The notes: generated by a model from the sequence alone, not told the origin. Numbered from the stretch's first letter, positions 5,463 through 13,324 are shown. The stretch: DNA of 24,953 nt from Pseudomonadota bacterium (GCA_023386135.1 JAEWKG010000314.1:1-24953); one strand, 5' to 3'. Program-made: numbers and translations.

Positions 5463-6677
5463 TCAGCGGTCTCGCTGGGCAAGCAGGCGCAAGCGCAGCG
5501 CGTTCAATTTTATGAAGCCGGCCGCATCGGTCTGGTCGTACGCGCCGGCGTCGTCCTCGAATGTGACGTGCCGTTCGGAGTAGAGCGAGTTCGCCGACTT
5601 GCGGCCGACCACCTGCGCCAGGCCCTTGTAGAGCTTGAGCCTTACGGTGCCGCTGACCTTCTCCTGGCTGAGGTCGATCGCCGCCTGCAGCATCTCGCGC
5701 TCCGGCGCGAACCAGAAGCCGTTGTAGATGAGCTCGGCGTACTTCGGCATCAGCTCGTCCTTGAGATGCGCCGCGCCGCGGTCGAGGGTGATCTGCTCGA
5801 TCCCCCGATGCGCCCGGGCGTAGATCTCGCCGCCGGGCGTCTCGTACATGCCCCTGCTCTTCATGCCGACGAAGCGGTTCTCGACCAGGTCCAGCCGGCC
5901 GATACCGTGCGTGCGGCCGAGATCGTTGAGCGCGGCGAGCAGCGTGGCGGGCGACATCGCCTCGCCATTGAGCGCGACCCCGTCGCCGCGCTCGAAGTCG
6001 ACCGTGATGTACTCCGGCGCGTCGGGCGCGTCCTCGGGGTTATCGGTGCGGCTGTAGACGTAGTCCGGCACCTCCTCCCACGGGTCCTCCAGCACCTTCC
6101 CCTCGCTGGAGGTGTGCAGCAGGTTGGCGTCGGTCGAGAACGGGCTTTCGCCGCGCTTGTCCTTCGGCACCGGGATCTGGTGCGCCTCGGCCCAGGCGAT
6201 CAGCGCGGTGCGGCTGGTCAGGTCCCACTCGCGCCACGGGGCGATGACCTTGATGTCGGGCGCGAGGGCGTAGGCGCTAAGCTCGAAGCGAACCTGGTCG
6301 TTGCCCTTGCCGGTCGCGCCGTGGGCGATCGCATCGGCGCCGGTCTCGCGGGCGATCTCGATCAGCCGCTTGGAGATCAGCGGCCGCGCGATGCTGGTGC
6401 CGAGCAGGTAGTCGCCCTCGTAACGGGCGTTCGCGCGCATCATGGGGAACACGAAGTCGCGCACGAATTCCTCGCGCAGGTCGTCGATGTAGATGTTGCT
6501 GTCGGGCAGGCCCATCAGCTTGGCCTTGGCCCGCGCCGGCTCCAGCTCCTCGCCCTGGCCGAGGTCGGCAGTGAAGGTCACCACCTCGCAGTTGTAGGTC
6601 ACCTGCAGCCACTTGAGGATGACGCTGGTGTCGAGCCCGCCGGAGTAGGCGAGGACGACCTTCTTGATGTCGGGCAT
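5463..6677 (-). CDS. argG: Argininosuccinate synthase
   Basis: The 404-residue enzyme starts MPDIKKVVLAYSGGLDTSVILKWL, with the SGGxDTS nucleotide-binding loop of N-type ATP pyrophosphatases. It continues with ADLGQGEELEPARAKA, the GATGKGNDQVRFEL segment and EDPWEEVPDYVYSR, all diagnostic of ArgG. It condenses citrulline and aspartate with ATP to argininosuccinate, the penultimate step of arginine synthesis, in the cytosol. Length is typical for the family. The ATG at 6677 is supported by AGGAA about 8 bases upstream. No other arginine gene is adjacent. It is divergent from the DUF1801 gene, leaving 81 bases for both promoters. Confidence 0.97.
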   Translation of the reverse strand: MPDIKKVVLAYSGGLDTSVILKWLQVTYNCEVVTFTADLGQGEELEPARAKAKLMGLPDSNIYIDDLREEFVRDFVFPMMRANARYEGDYLLGTSIARPLISKRLIEIARETGADAIAHGATGKGNDQVRFELSAYALAPDIKVIAPWREWDLTSRTALIAWAEAHQIPVPKDKRGESPFSTDANLLHTSSEGKVLEDPWEEVPDYVYSRTDNPEDAPDAPEYITVDFERGDGVALNGEAMSPATLLAALNDLGRTHGIGRLDLVENRFVGMKSRGMYETPGGEIYARAHRGIEQITLDRGAAHLKDELMPKYAELIYNGFWFAPEREMLQAAIDLSQEKVSGTVRLKLYKGLAQVVGRKSANSLYSERHVTFEDDAGAYDQTDAAGFIKLNALRLRLLAQRDR

Positions 6678-6758
6678 TTGGCGTTTCCTGTAGGCTCGGC
6701 GAAAAGTCGGTGCGCGCCCTATGGCAAGGGCGCGCGGGCGGCAAGAAAGGATGCGTTG

Positions 6759-7196
6759 ATGGGCAAGTACGCGCCGAAGACCGCAGCGACCGGGGTGTCC
6801 GTGGCCGATTACATCGCCGACCTCCCTGATGCGCGGCGGCGGGAGGAGGCGGCGGTGCTAGACGCGCTGCACCGCCGTGTGACCGGCTTGGAGCCGAAGA
6901 TGTGGGGCCCGTCGATGATCGGCTACGGCAGCTACCATTATCGCTACGATAGCGGGCACGAAGGCGTGGCGATGCGCGGCGGCTTCTCACCGCGCAAGGC
7001 CGCGCTAACGCTCTACCTGATGGGCAACTACTGCGACCGCCAGCCGGAGGCCGACGCGCTGTTCGCCCGGCTCGGCAAGCACAAGACCGGCAAGTCGTGC
7101 CTCTACGTCACCAAGCTCGCCGACGTGGACATGGCCGTGCTGGAGAGGCTGGTGGCGCGGAGTTGGGAGGCGATGAACGACCGCTATCCGGCTTAG
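6759..7196 (+). CDS. DUF1801 domain protein
   Basis: The product is 145 residues from the ATG at 6759. AGAAAGG (6744-6750) precedes it by 8 bases, and an earlier ATG at 6751 is closed by a stop after one codon. The sequence has VADYIADLPDARRREEAAVLDALHRRVTG and MWGPSMIGYGSYHYRYDSGHEG, then FSPRKAALTLYLM and LGKHKTGKSCLYVTKLADVD. This is the YdhG/DUF1801 fold, a small cytosolic family related to iron-chaperone-like proteins, without established function. Its TAG overlaps the convergent dioxygenase stop by 4 bases. It is not part of the minus-strand lipid cluster. Confidence 0.85.
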   Translation: MGKYAPKTAATGVSVADYIADLPDARRREEAAVLDALHRRVTGLEPKMWGPSMIGYGSYHYRYDSGHEGVAMRGGFSPRKAALTLYLMGNYCDRQPEADALFARLGKHKTGKSCLYVTKLADVDMAVLERLVARSWEAMNDRYPA

Positions 7197-8008
7197 GTGA
7201 AGTGCGGGCCCGGCCGTTCGTACAGCTCCTCGAAGTGGACGAGGGTGGGGCGGGGCCCGAGCGGCTGCGGCTGCCCGCGGCGGAAGGCCCACTCACCGCG
7301 ATCGCAGTCCTCGGCGCGGACGTAGCCGTTGATGTAAAAGCGGCGGTAGTGGTCGCTGGTGTTCCGGCCGGAGCCGTGAACGAGGTACGGGCTCCACAGC
7401 GCGAGATCGCCGGGTTCGAGTTCGAGGTCGACGAGGTGAGTGGGATCGAGGCCCGCCGCCTCCAGTGCTGCGGTCTCGACCACGCTGTCCATCACCGATG
7501 TGCCGCTGGTGGTGAGCTCGATCGGACCGGCGATGTGACTACCGGGGAGGATCCGCATCGCGCCGCTCTCGCGGGTGTGCGGGTCGATCGCCAGGCCGGT
7601 CTGGATGTAGCTGGCGCCGAGATTGCGATAGGCGCTGTCGGGACGGCGGAAGCGGCTGTCCTGGTGGAACGCGAAATCGCCCTTGCCGCCGGGCTTCTTC
7701 CAGTGGAGCTGATTGATGATCTGCTTGAGGTCCTCGCCGATCAGCGGGCGGAGGGTGGCGCCAATGCGGGCGGCGATGCGGAAGCGGTCGAGAACGACGT
7801 TGTGGTAGCTCGCCCACTGCGCCATCCGCACTTCGCCGCCGTCGAGCCGGTAGTTGAGGTTGCCGTACCGGAAGCTGCGGCCGAGCGCCAAGGCCTCGGC
7901 GTGGACCTCGTCGACCGCGGCGGACAGCTCGGCGATGGCGCCGGCGGGGAACACCTCGCGGACGATGGCATAGCCGTCGCGGCGGTACTGCTCGACGATG
8001 TCGGACAT
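7193..8008 (-). CDS. Phytanoyl-CoA dioxygenase (PhyH) family protein
   Basis: The 271-residue protein has the iron-binding H115-x-D117 in DFAFHQDSRF and the distal H211 in YLVHGSGRN. R222, in HYRRFYINGY, probably binds 2-oxoglutarate. These are hallmarks of PhyH-type non-heme Fe(II)/2-oxoglutarate dioxygenases, which hydroxylate fatty acyl or other small-molecule carbons. No signal peptide is seen, so it is cytosolic. Its ATG (8006-8008) begins one base after the stop of the CFA-like gene upstream, which implies cotranslation and makes a lipid or fatty-acyl substrate attractive. It is the last gene of the minus-strand run. The substrate is an inference from context; PhyH relatives also act on non-lipid metabolites. 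Confidence 0.88.
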   Translation of the reverse strand: MSDIVEQYRRDGYAIVREVFPAGAIAELSAAVDEVHAEALALGRSFRYGNLNYRLDGGEVRMAQWASYHNVVLDRFRIAARIGATLRPLIGEDLKQIINQLHWKKPGGKGDFAFHQDSRFRRPDSAYRNLGASYIQTGLAIDPHTRESGAMRILPGSHIAGPIELTTSGTSVMDSVVETAALEAAGLDPTHLVDLELEPGDLALWSPYLVHGSGRNTSDHYRRFYINGYVRAEDCDRGEWAFRRGQPQPLGPRPTLVHFEELYERPGPHFT

Positions 8009-8009
8009 C

Positions 8010-9323
8010 TCAGGCGTCCGTCAGTAGCGCCGCTTCGGCCGCGGCGATGTAGTCGCGCGCGATGGGAAGGGTCTCGCGGCGGCGGATGAACTGGATCTGG
8101 AAATTGCCCATGCCGCCGCTCTCGAATGCGGCGGTGGCTCCGGCAAGGTAGAAGGTCCACATGCGGTAGAACCGCGCGCCATACCTCGCCTCGATCGCCG
8201 CCTTGTTGGCCTCGCAACGCGCGTACCATTCGCGCAAGGTGTAGGCGTAGTGGAGGCGCCAGATCTCGATGTCGCTGGCGATCAGCCGCGCCTTTTCGCT
8301 CGCCGCCATCGTCTCGCTCAGCGCCGGGATATAGCCGCCCGGGAAAATGTACTTGCGGGTGAAGGCGTCGGTCTTGCCGGGCTTGCCGAAGCGGGTGATC
8401 GAATGGAGCAGCATCACCCCGTCGGGCGCGAGCAGGTTGGCGCAGGACCGGAAGAAGGTCTCGAACTGCGGCGCTCCGACGTGCTCGAACATGCCGACCG
8501 AGACGATCCGGTTGTACTGCGCGCCTTGCGCGGCGAGGTCGCGGTAGTCGACCACCTCGATCGAGATGCGGTCCTCCAGGCCGGCCTCGGCGACCCGCTT
8601 CCGGCCGAGCACAGCCTGTTCTTCGCTCAGCGTGATGCCAGTCACCTGCACCTTGGCGTGGCGCGCGAGGTAGATCGCCATGCCGCCCCAGCCGCAGCCG
8701 ATGTCGAGCACGCGCTGGCCCGGCGCGAGCGCCAGCTTGGCCGCGATGTGGGTGAGCTTGGCGCCCTGCGCCTCCTCCAGCGTCGTGCCCGGCCGCGGCC
8801 AGTAGGCGCAGGAATACTGCAGGTGCTCGCGATCGAGCATCATCTCGTAGAGATCGTTGCCGATGTCGTAGTGATGGGCCACGTTGCGCTTGGCGCTCGT
8901 CTGGCGGTTCACCGCCTCGAGCGTCGCACCGATGCGGTTGCGGACGCGGCGGAAGAAGCTTGGGGCTTTGAGCGTCTTGCCGTGGCAGCGATTGTTGGCG
9001 CGGATCAGCCCGACGAGGTCCATCACGTCGCCGCGCTCGATCACCAGGCGTCCGTCCATGAACGCTTCGGCGGTGCCCAGGCGCGGGTCGAGCATGATGT
9101 CGCGGCCGACCTTGGCGTCGGTGAACCGCACGCGGACCGAGGGGAAGCCGGGCGCCGCTTCGCCGATCGTCGCTACGCGCCCGTCGGCGTGGACGACCTC
9201 AAGCAACCCCTGCTTGACGAGGCGGGCGAGCAGCCGGTCGATCAACGAGCGCTTTTGCGCGTTACTCGGCGGCTTCACGGTAGGCGGGGTCGAGGTGCCA
9301 GGCTGGCGGGGTGTCGCTGGCAC
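8010..9323 (-). CDS. cfa: Cyclopropane-fatty-acyl-phospholipid synthase (canonical paralog)
   Basis: The 437-residue ORF carries VAHHYDIGNDLYE (148-160), LQYSCAYW with the active-site Cys (C172), the SAM-binding VLDIGCGWGG (205-214), GMFEHVG and LLHSITRF. All are standard for CFA synthases, which transfer a methylene from SAM to the double bond of unsaturated acyl chains in membrane phospholipids. The GTG at 9323 overlaps the upstream paralog by 62 bases and has only a weak ribosome site. Later starts (GTG 9278, TTG 9245) are possible because the first ~25 residues look like an extension. It is fourth-to-fifth in the minus-strand cluster and touches the PhyH gene. The true N-terminus is uncertain; the function is well supported. 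Confidence 0.9.
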   Translation of the reverse strand: MPATPRQPGTSTPPTVKPPSNAQKRSLIDRLLARLVKQGLLEVVHADGRVATIGEAAPGFPSVRVRFTDAKVGRDIMLDPRLGTAEAFMDGRLVIERGDVMDLVGLIRANNRCHGKTLKAPSFFRRVRNRIGATLEAVNRQTSAKRNVAHHYDIGNDLYEMMLDREHLQYSCAYWPRPGTTLEEAQGAKLTHIAAKLALAPGQRVLDIGCGWGGMAIYLARHAKVQVTGITLSEEQAVLGRKRVAEAGLEDRISIEVVDYRDLAAQGAQYNRIVSVGMFEHVGAPQFETFFRSCANLLAPDGVMLLHSITRFGKPGKTDAFTRKYIFPGGYIPALSETMAASEKARLIASDIEIWRLHYAYTLREWYARCEANKAAIEARYGARFYRMWTFYLAGATAAFESGGMGNFQIQFIRRRETLPIARDYIAAAEAALLTDA

Positions 9324-10557
9324 GCAAGCGCTCGCTTTCGTCGTACATGAAATCGCGGGTCATCGGGATGGCCTCGCGGTCCTTAACGTAAACGATCTGC
9401 CAGTTGACCATGTTCCCGTTGCGGAAGCTCTGCTCAGCGCCGGCGAGATAGAACAGCCACATGCGGTAGAACTGCTCGTCGTAGAGATCGACGATCTCCT
9501 CGCGGTGCATGACTGTGCGGTTGTACCACTCCTCCAGCGTGAAGCAGTAGTGGAAGCGCATCGCTTCGACGTCCATCACCTGCCAGCCGTGCTTCTCCGA
9601 CTGCGTGACCAGTTCGCTCAGCGCCGGGATATAGCCGCCGGGGAAAATGTACTTGCGCGTCCAGGCGTCGGTGTGGCCCGGCGGGCCGGCCCGGCCGCAG
9701 CAATGGCTGAACATCACCCCGTCGGGCTTGAGCAGGCGGGCGGTGTGCTCGAAGAACAGCGGGTAGTGCGGGGTGCCGACGTGCTCGAGCAGGCCGACCG
9801 AACTGATCCGGTCGAATTCTCCTTGGACATCGCGGTAGTCCATCAGCGCGAACTTGACCTTGTCGGCCACGCCTTCCGCCTCGGCGCGCTCCTTGCAGAA
9901 GGCGATCTGGTCCTCGGCGAGCGCCACGCCGAGAACCTCGACGCCGTAGTGCTTGTGGAGGTACAGCGCGAACCCGCCCCAGCCGCAGCCGATGTCGAGC
10001 ACCTTCATGCCCGGCTTCAGGTACATCTTGGCGGCCATGTGCGCCTTCTTGTCGAGCTGCGCCTGCTCGAGGCTCGTCGCCTCCGGGTCGCCCCGGTAAT
10101 AGGCCATCGTGTATTGCCGGTCCTCGTCGAGGAACAGCTCGTAGAGCCGGCGGGTGAGGTTGTAGGTGTGCTCGGCGTTGTCGCGCGCCTTGCCCTTGGG
10201 ATTGAAGCTGTCGAGCCGCGCGATCAGCGATTGGCCCACGCGGCGCAGCGTGCCCTGCGCCTGAATCGCGCGGTCGCCCTCTCGCTTTGTGTTCGCGGTG
10301 ACGAACAGGATCATGTCGCGGATGTCGTGCGGAGGCTCGACCACGAGCCAGCCCCACATGTACGCCTCGCCCGCGCCGAGCTGGGGGTAGCGAGCGATGT
10401 GATTGGCTGCTTTCGCGTCGGTCAGCCGGATGCGCAGCGGTCCGCGATCATCAAGGGCGGGGCCGGGACCATATTCGTAGACTTTGCCGTCGTGGTTGGT
10501 GACGATCAGCTTGCCGCGCCGGATCGCGCGGGACAGGAACTTGTCGAGCAACCACAT
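9262..10557 (-). CDS. Divergent CFA-synthase-like SAM methyltransferase
   Basis: The 431-residue protein aligns along its whole length with the downstream CFA synthase: VLDIGCGWGG (186-195), LLEHVGTPHY, KYIFPGGYIPALSE and EQFYRMWLFYLAGAEQSF. Two otherwise conserved motifs have changed. The HYDIGNDLYE box reads HTYNLTRRLYE, and the YSCAYW box reads YTMAYY, so the bicarbonate/active-site Cys is Met151. The His of the LLHS segment is kept (FSHCCG). This looks like a CFA-superfamily enzyme with altered chemistry, for example plain methyl transfer or action on a different acyl chain, rather than a dead copy, because all other features are intact. The ATG at 10557 follows the molybdopterin oxidoreductase stop by 16 bases. 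Confidence 0.85.
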   Translation of the reverse strand: MWLLDKFLSRAIRRGKLIVTNHDGKVYEYGPGPALDDRGPLRIRLTDAKAANHIARYPQLGAGEAYMWGWLVVEPPHDIRDMILFVTANTKREGDRAIQAQGTLRRVGQSLIARLDSFNPKGKARDNAEHTYNLTRRLYELFLDEDRQYTMAYYRGDPEATSLEQAQLDKKAHMAAKMYLKPGMKVLDIGCGWGGFALYLHKHYGVEVLGVALAEDQIAFCKERAEAEGVADKVKFALMDYRDVQGEFDRISSVGLLEHVGTPHYPLFFEHTARLLKPDGVMFSHCCGRAGPPGHTDAWTRKYIFPGGYIPALSELVTQSEKHGWQVMDVEAMRFHYCFTLEEWYNRTVMHREEIVDLYDEQFYRMWLFYLAGAEQSFRNGNMVNWQIVYVKDREAIPMTRDFMYDESERLRASDTPPAWHLDPAYREAAE

Positions 10558-10573
10558 CGTCGGGTCTTCTCCC

Positions 10574-11314
10574 TCACACGCCGGCGTACCACTGGTAGCC
10601 GCCCCGGTCTTCCCAGTAGCCGCCGCGGCCTTCGCCGATGGTGTCGAGGCTGGCGACCGCTTCGATGCCGGTCAAGTACTTGGCGTGCTTGTAGCCGAGT
10701 TGGCGCTCGACCCGGAGGCGCAGCGGCGCGCCGTTGCGTTCGGGGAGCGGCTGGCCGTTGAGCAGGTGCGCGACGATCGTCTGCGGGTGAAACGCATCGA
10801 TCAGATCGATGCTCTCGTAATACGGCGCGCCATCGAGGGTGTCGGCGCAGCGGAGAACGATGAACCGCGCTTCTGGCTTGAGCGCCGCGCCGCGCAGGAT
10901 GGTGGCGAGCTGCGGACCGGTCCACTCGCCGATCGCGCTCCACCCCTCGACGCAGTCGTGGCGGGTGATCTGGGTGCGCTGCGGCAGGCGGCGGATATTG
11001 TCCATGCTGAGGGATAGCGGATGCCGGACGAGGCCGGTGACGGTCAGCCGCCAGTCGGTGAACCCATTCGCCAGCGCGGCGGCGTATTCGGGGGTGTCGA
11101 CCGAGGTCGAGCCGTTGCCGCGGAAAAAGGGCGAGAGGTCGGCGCGGGTGAACTCGGTCGCCAAGGCCTCGCGCCCCGCCAAAAACCGTTGCGCCGTCTT
11201 GTGGGCCCGCTCGGCACCCTTGAGCAGCGACTGCCCGGCGCCGGTTTCGGCCACCTTGGAGCAGCCGCCTGCGACCAGAGCGCCGAGCCCGGCGAGGAGC
11301 GACCTACGCCTCAA
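10574..11314 (-). CDS. Molybdopterin-dependent oxidoreductase (sulfite-oxidase fold, Tat-exported)
   Basis: The 246-residue protein begins MRRRSLLAGLGALVAGGC, a twin-arginine signal with a weak lipobox-like Cys18. The mature part has the SUOX-fold core: WRLTVTGLVRHPLSLSMDNI, then TRHDCVEGWSAIGEWTG with the Mo-ligand Cys121, and LRLRVERQLGYKHAKYL. It should bind molybdenum cofactor and act in the periplasm. The TTG start at 11314 is preceded by GGAGGG at good distance and overlaps the end of the cytochrome b gene. That pairing suggests the cytochrome exchanges electrons with this enzyme, analogous to MsrP/MsrQ, although the membrane partner belongs to a different family. The substrate is unknown. 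The position directly before two CFA-type genes raises a lipid-related redox role. Confidence 0.85.
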   Translation of the reverse strand: MRRRSLLAGLGALVAGGCSKVAETGAGQSLLKGAERAHKTAQRFLAGREALATEFTRADLSPFFRGNGSTSVDTPEYAAALANGFTDWRLTVTGLVRHPLSLSMDNIRRLPQRTQITRHDCVEGWSAIGEWTGPQLATILRGAALKPEARFIVLRCADTLDGAPYYESIDLIDAFHPQTIVAHLLNGQPLPERNGAPLRLRVERQLGYKHAKYLTGIEAVASLDTIGEGRGGYWEDRGGYQWYAGV

Positions 11315-11969
11315 GCCGCCCTCCGGTAATCATATCGCGCATTTGCCTGAGCGGGTGCGAGACCAGCACCAGCGCGACGTGGAGGAGCAGGAACCCGAAC
11401 AGGCTCCACGCGAAGATGAAATGGAGTGAGCGCATCGATTGCCGTCCGCCGACAAGCTCGCTCACCGGACGCATGATCGGTTCCATTCCGGGGCTGATGC
11501 CGAGGCCGGTGACGATCATTCCCGGAAGCAGCACGCCGAGGACGATGCCGTAAGTCAGCTTCTGCAGGAAATTGAACTTGCCCTCGTGGGTGAAGTCGAG
11601 CCGCAGGTGCGCGGCGATGTCGCTGCGGATCGCCGACCAGCGCCACTCGCGGCGGCGGGTCATCAGGTCGCGGCGGAAGTGGCCGTTGACGAGGATCGCC
11701 GCGCACAGGAACAGCAGGAGCAGCGCGAACGGCCAGGCCATCGCGAGGTGCCATGCTCTCGCGCCGGCAAGGCTATAGTGCCCTGGGATCGTCGCCCAGC
11801 CGGGAAAGCGGGTGACGGCAAGCCACGCCTCTTGCGGCAGGAAACCGCGCTCGCCCCAGTACAGCCAAGGATGGGCGTTAGAGATGTTGAGCCCGCTCAT
11901 GAACATCACCACCAGACAGGCAAAGTTCGCCCAGTGCCACAGGCGGGTAGAGAGCGCGTGCCGCTTCAC
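11304..11969 (-). CDS. Cytochrome b561-type membrane protein, partner of the Mo enzyme
   Basis: I choose the GTG at 11969 (VKRHALSTRLWHWANF). It is preceded by GAGGGAG and overlaps the SDR stop as GTGA. The longer ORF upstream is a shadow of the SDR. The 221-residue product has about four hydrophobic segments: NFACLVVMFMSGLNI, LAMAWPFALLLLFLCAAILV, YGIVLGVLLPGMIVTGLGI and FIFAWSLFGFLLLHVALVLV. His residues are placed for heme ligation (RLWHW, RAWHLAMAW, SLHFIFAW, LLLHVALV). This is the bacterial cytochrome b561/Ni-hydrogenase b-type layout. It should pass electrons between the quinone pool and the periplasmic molybdopterin enzyme encoded immediately downstream with a 10-base overlap. Confidence 0.85.
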   Translation of the reverse strand: MKRHALSTRLWHWANFACLVVMFMSGLNISNAHPWLYWGERGFLPQEAWLAVTRFPGWATIPGHYSLAGARAWHLAMAWPFALLLLFLCAAILVNGHFRRDLMTRRREWRWSAIRSDIAAHLRLDFTHEGKFNFLQKLTYGIVLGVLLPGMIVTGLGISPGMEPIMRPVSELVGGRQSMRSLHFIFAWSLFGFLLLHVALVLVSHPLRQMRDMITGGRLEA

Positions 11970-12742
11970 GCCGCTCCCTCGCGAGCAAGGTAGATCACGT
12001 CGCGCGGTTGGCTGAGGAGATGCTGGCCGCTGTCGACGAACAGCGTCTCGCCGCTCGCCAGCCAGCCGTGCGCGAGCCACAGGCAGGCGTCGGCGATCTC
12101 GCTCGCCTCAGTGCGACGCTCGAGCAGGTTGAGCCGATGACTGACGGCGGTCTCCTCCTCCGACTGGTCGTGGCTCGCGAGGATCGCGCCCGGCGCCAGG
12201 GCATAGACCCGGTCCTCCGCCTTGCTCGCCATCGCCAGCATCGGCACGGCCGCGGCGATGGCGTGCTTGCTCAGGGTGTAGCTGAAGAAATCGGGATTTG
12301 GATTGGCGAGCTTCTGGTCGGTGAACTGGATCACCCGCCGCCCGCCGCCGGCCCTGGCGTTGGCGAGAAAGGCCTGCGCCATCCGCGCCGGAGCCTCGGC
12401 ATTGACCCGCACCGCGCGGCGGAACACGTCGGCGTCGAGGCGGGCCACATCGTCCGCGTCGAATACCGAGGCGCAGTTCACCAGGCATCGCCAGTCGGGC
12501 AAGTGCGCGGCGAGGCGCTCGATCATATCCTCCGCCGCATCACCGTCGGCGAGGTCGCAGTGGATCGCGAGCGCATCGGGAAGCTCGGCCGCAAGTGCCT
12601 CGGCTTCGTCCGCCGAGTGCCCGTAGTGGATGATCACCCGCCAGCCCGCCGCGCCGAACCCGCGTGCGATCGCCGCGCCGATCCGCCGCGCGCCGCCGGT
12701 CACCAGCACGGCGGGGCGGGGCGGGGCGGCGGATGCGCTCAT
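11966..12742 (-). CDS. SDR oxidoreductase of pteridine reductase (PTR1/FolM) type
   Basis: The 258-residue enzyme has the NADPH-binding TGGARRIG (15-22), NCAS (89-92), and a catalytic set D142, Y155, K159 (FTDQK...FFSYTLSKHA). The D-to-Y spacing of 13 and Y-to-K spacing of 4 match pteridine reductase PTR1 (D181, Y194, K198), in which Asp replaces the usual SDR serine. It therefore probably reduces a pterin, such as dihydromonapterin or dihydrobiopterin, in the cytosol. It is the first gene of the six-gene minus-strand run and overlaps the next gene by GTGA. Why a pterin reductase heads a cytochrome/Mo-enzyme/CFA cluster is unclear; a lipid or carbonyl substrate is the alternative. Confidence 0.85.
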   Translation of the reverse strand: MSASAAPPRPAVLVTGGARRIGAAIARGFGAAGWRVIIHYGHSADEAEALAAELPDALAIHCDLADGDAAEDMIERLAAHLPDWRCLVNCASVFDADDVARLDADVFRRAVRVNAEAPARMAQAFLANARAGGGRRVIQFTDQKLANPNPDFFSYTLSKHAIAAAVPMLAMASKAEDRVYALAPGAILASHDQSEEETAVSHRLNLLERRTEASEIADACLWLAHGWLASGETLFVDSGQHLLSQPRDVIYLAREGAA

Positions 12743-12777
12743 ACCTCGCGTTCAAGCACAGCGGCGCAGTTTTCGAA

Positions 12778-12818
12778 AGCCAAAGAAGAAGCGCGCCACC
12801 TCCGGAGAGGCGGCGCGC
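12778..12818 (-). terminator. Rho-independent terminator of the glycine-zipper gene
   Basis: On the minus strand, a 12-bp stem (GCGCGCCGCCTC with GAGGTGGCGCGC, one G-U) has a 4-base loop (TCCG). It is followed by TTCTTCTTTGGCTTT. It lies 38 bases after the stop of the gene at 12856-13179 and separates it from the SDR-led cluster, which must have its own promoter in the roughly 40 bases after it or read through. Confidence 0.8.
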
Positions 12819-12855
12819 TCTTGTCCATCAGGATGCGACCGATGGAACCTGGGAA

Positions 12856-13179
12856 TTAGCGGCAGCGCGCCTTCTGGCGGTTGCGCTGGATTTCGCGGCC
12901 GACGAGGGCACCGGCGACGGCACCGACGATCGTGCCGGTGGCGCGGCTGCCGCGCGTATCGACTGCCCGGCCGATCAGGGCACCGGCCGCACCGCCGACC
13001 AGCAGGCCGACCGTGCCGTTCGAGCGCTTGCAGTAGTAACGGCCGTCGTTACCCTGCCAGTAGCGAACGCCGTTCTCGCTGTAATAGCGGCGCTCTTTGG
13101 CAATCGCGGGCGACAGCGGCACCACCGCGGTGGTGGCGGTCATGCCGGCGGCGGCGAGAGCGAGAGCAATAGTCTTCAT
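12856..13179 (-). CDS. Glycine-zipper 2TM domain exported protein
   Basis: The 107-residue product starts at the ATG at 13179, preceded by AAAGGAAG; this start places the signal peptide MKTIALALAAAGMTATTAVV at the front. The mature part has RYYSENGVRYWQGNDGRYYCKR, then a glycine zipper, GLLVGGAAGALIGRAVD and GTIVGAVAGALVGREIQ. This fits the glycine-zipper 2TM family of small outer-membrane or periplasmic proteins (compare Rick_17kDa-type antigens). The function is unknown, probably structural or envelope-stress related. A strong terminator follows the stop, so it is likely monocistronic. Confidence 0.85.
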   Translation of the reverse strand: MKTIALALAAAGMTATTAVVPLSPAIAKERRYYSENGVRYWQGNDGRYYCKRSNGTVGLLVGGAAGALIGRAVDTRGSRATGTIVGAVAGALVGREIQRNRQKARCR

Positions 13180-13324
13180 GGGGTCTTCCTTTCCCTCATT
13201 TTGAATGTGTGAACTAAGGACGCTCAAGCTGGGAAAGGGGTCCACAACCTCGGATGAACGGCTCGTTGGGATACGAAATCTGGGACGAACCGAGCGGTCC
13301 CAGCGATAAATCGAGCCGACGTGC

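Noticed and set aside
5340..6758. Plus-strand N-terminal extension (to 5340) of the DUF1801 gene
   Set aside because: It lies antisense to argG; the DUF1801 domain starts only at 6759, where a ribosome-binding site is present.
8250..9350. Plus-strand ORF of 366 residues opposite the canonical CFA synthase
   Set aside because: It is a mirror of a conserved CFA synthase and shows no family motif.
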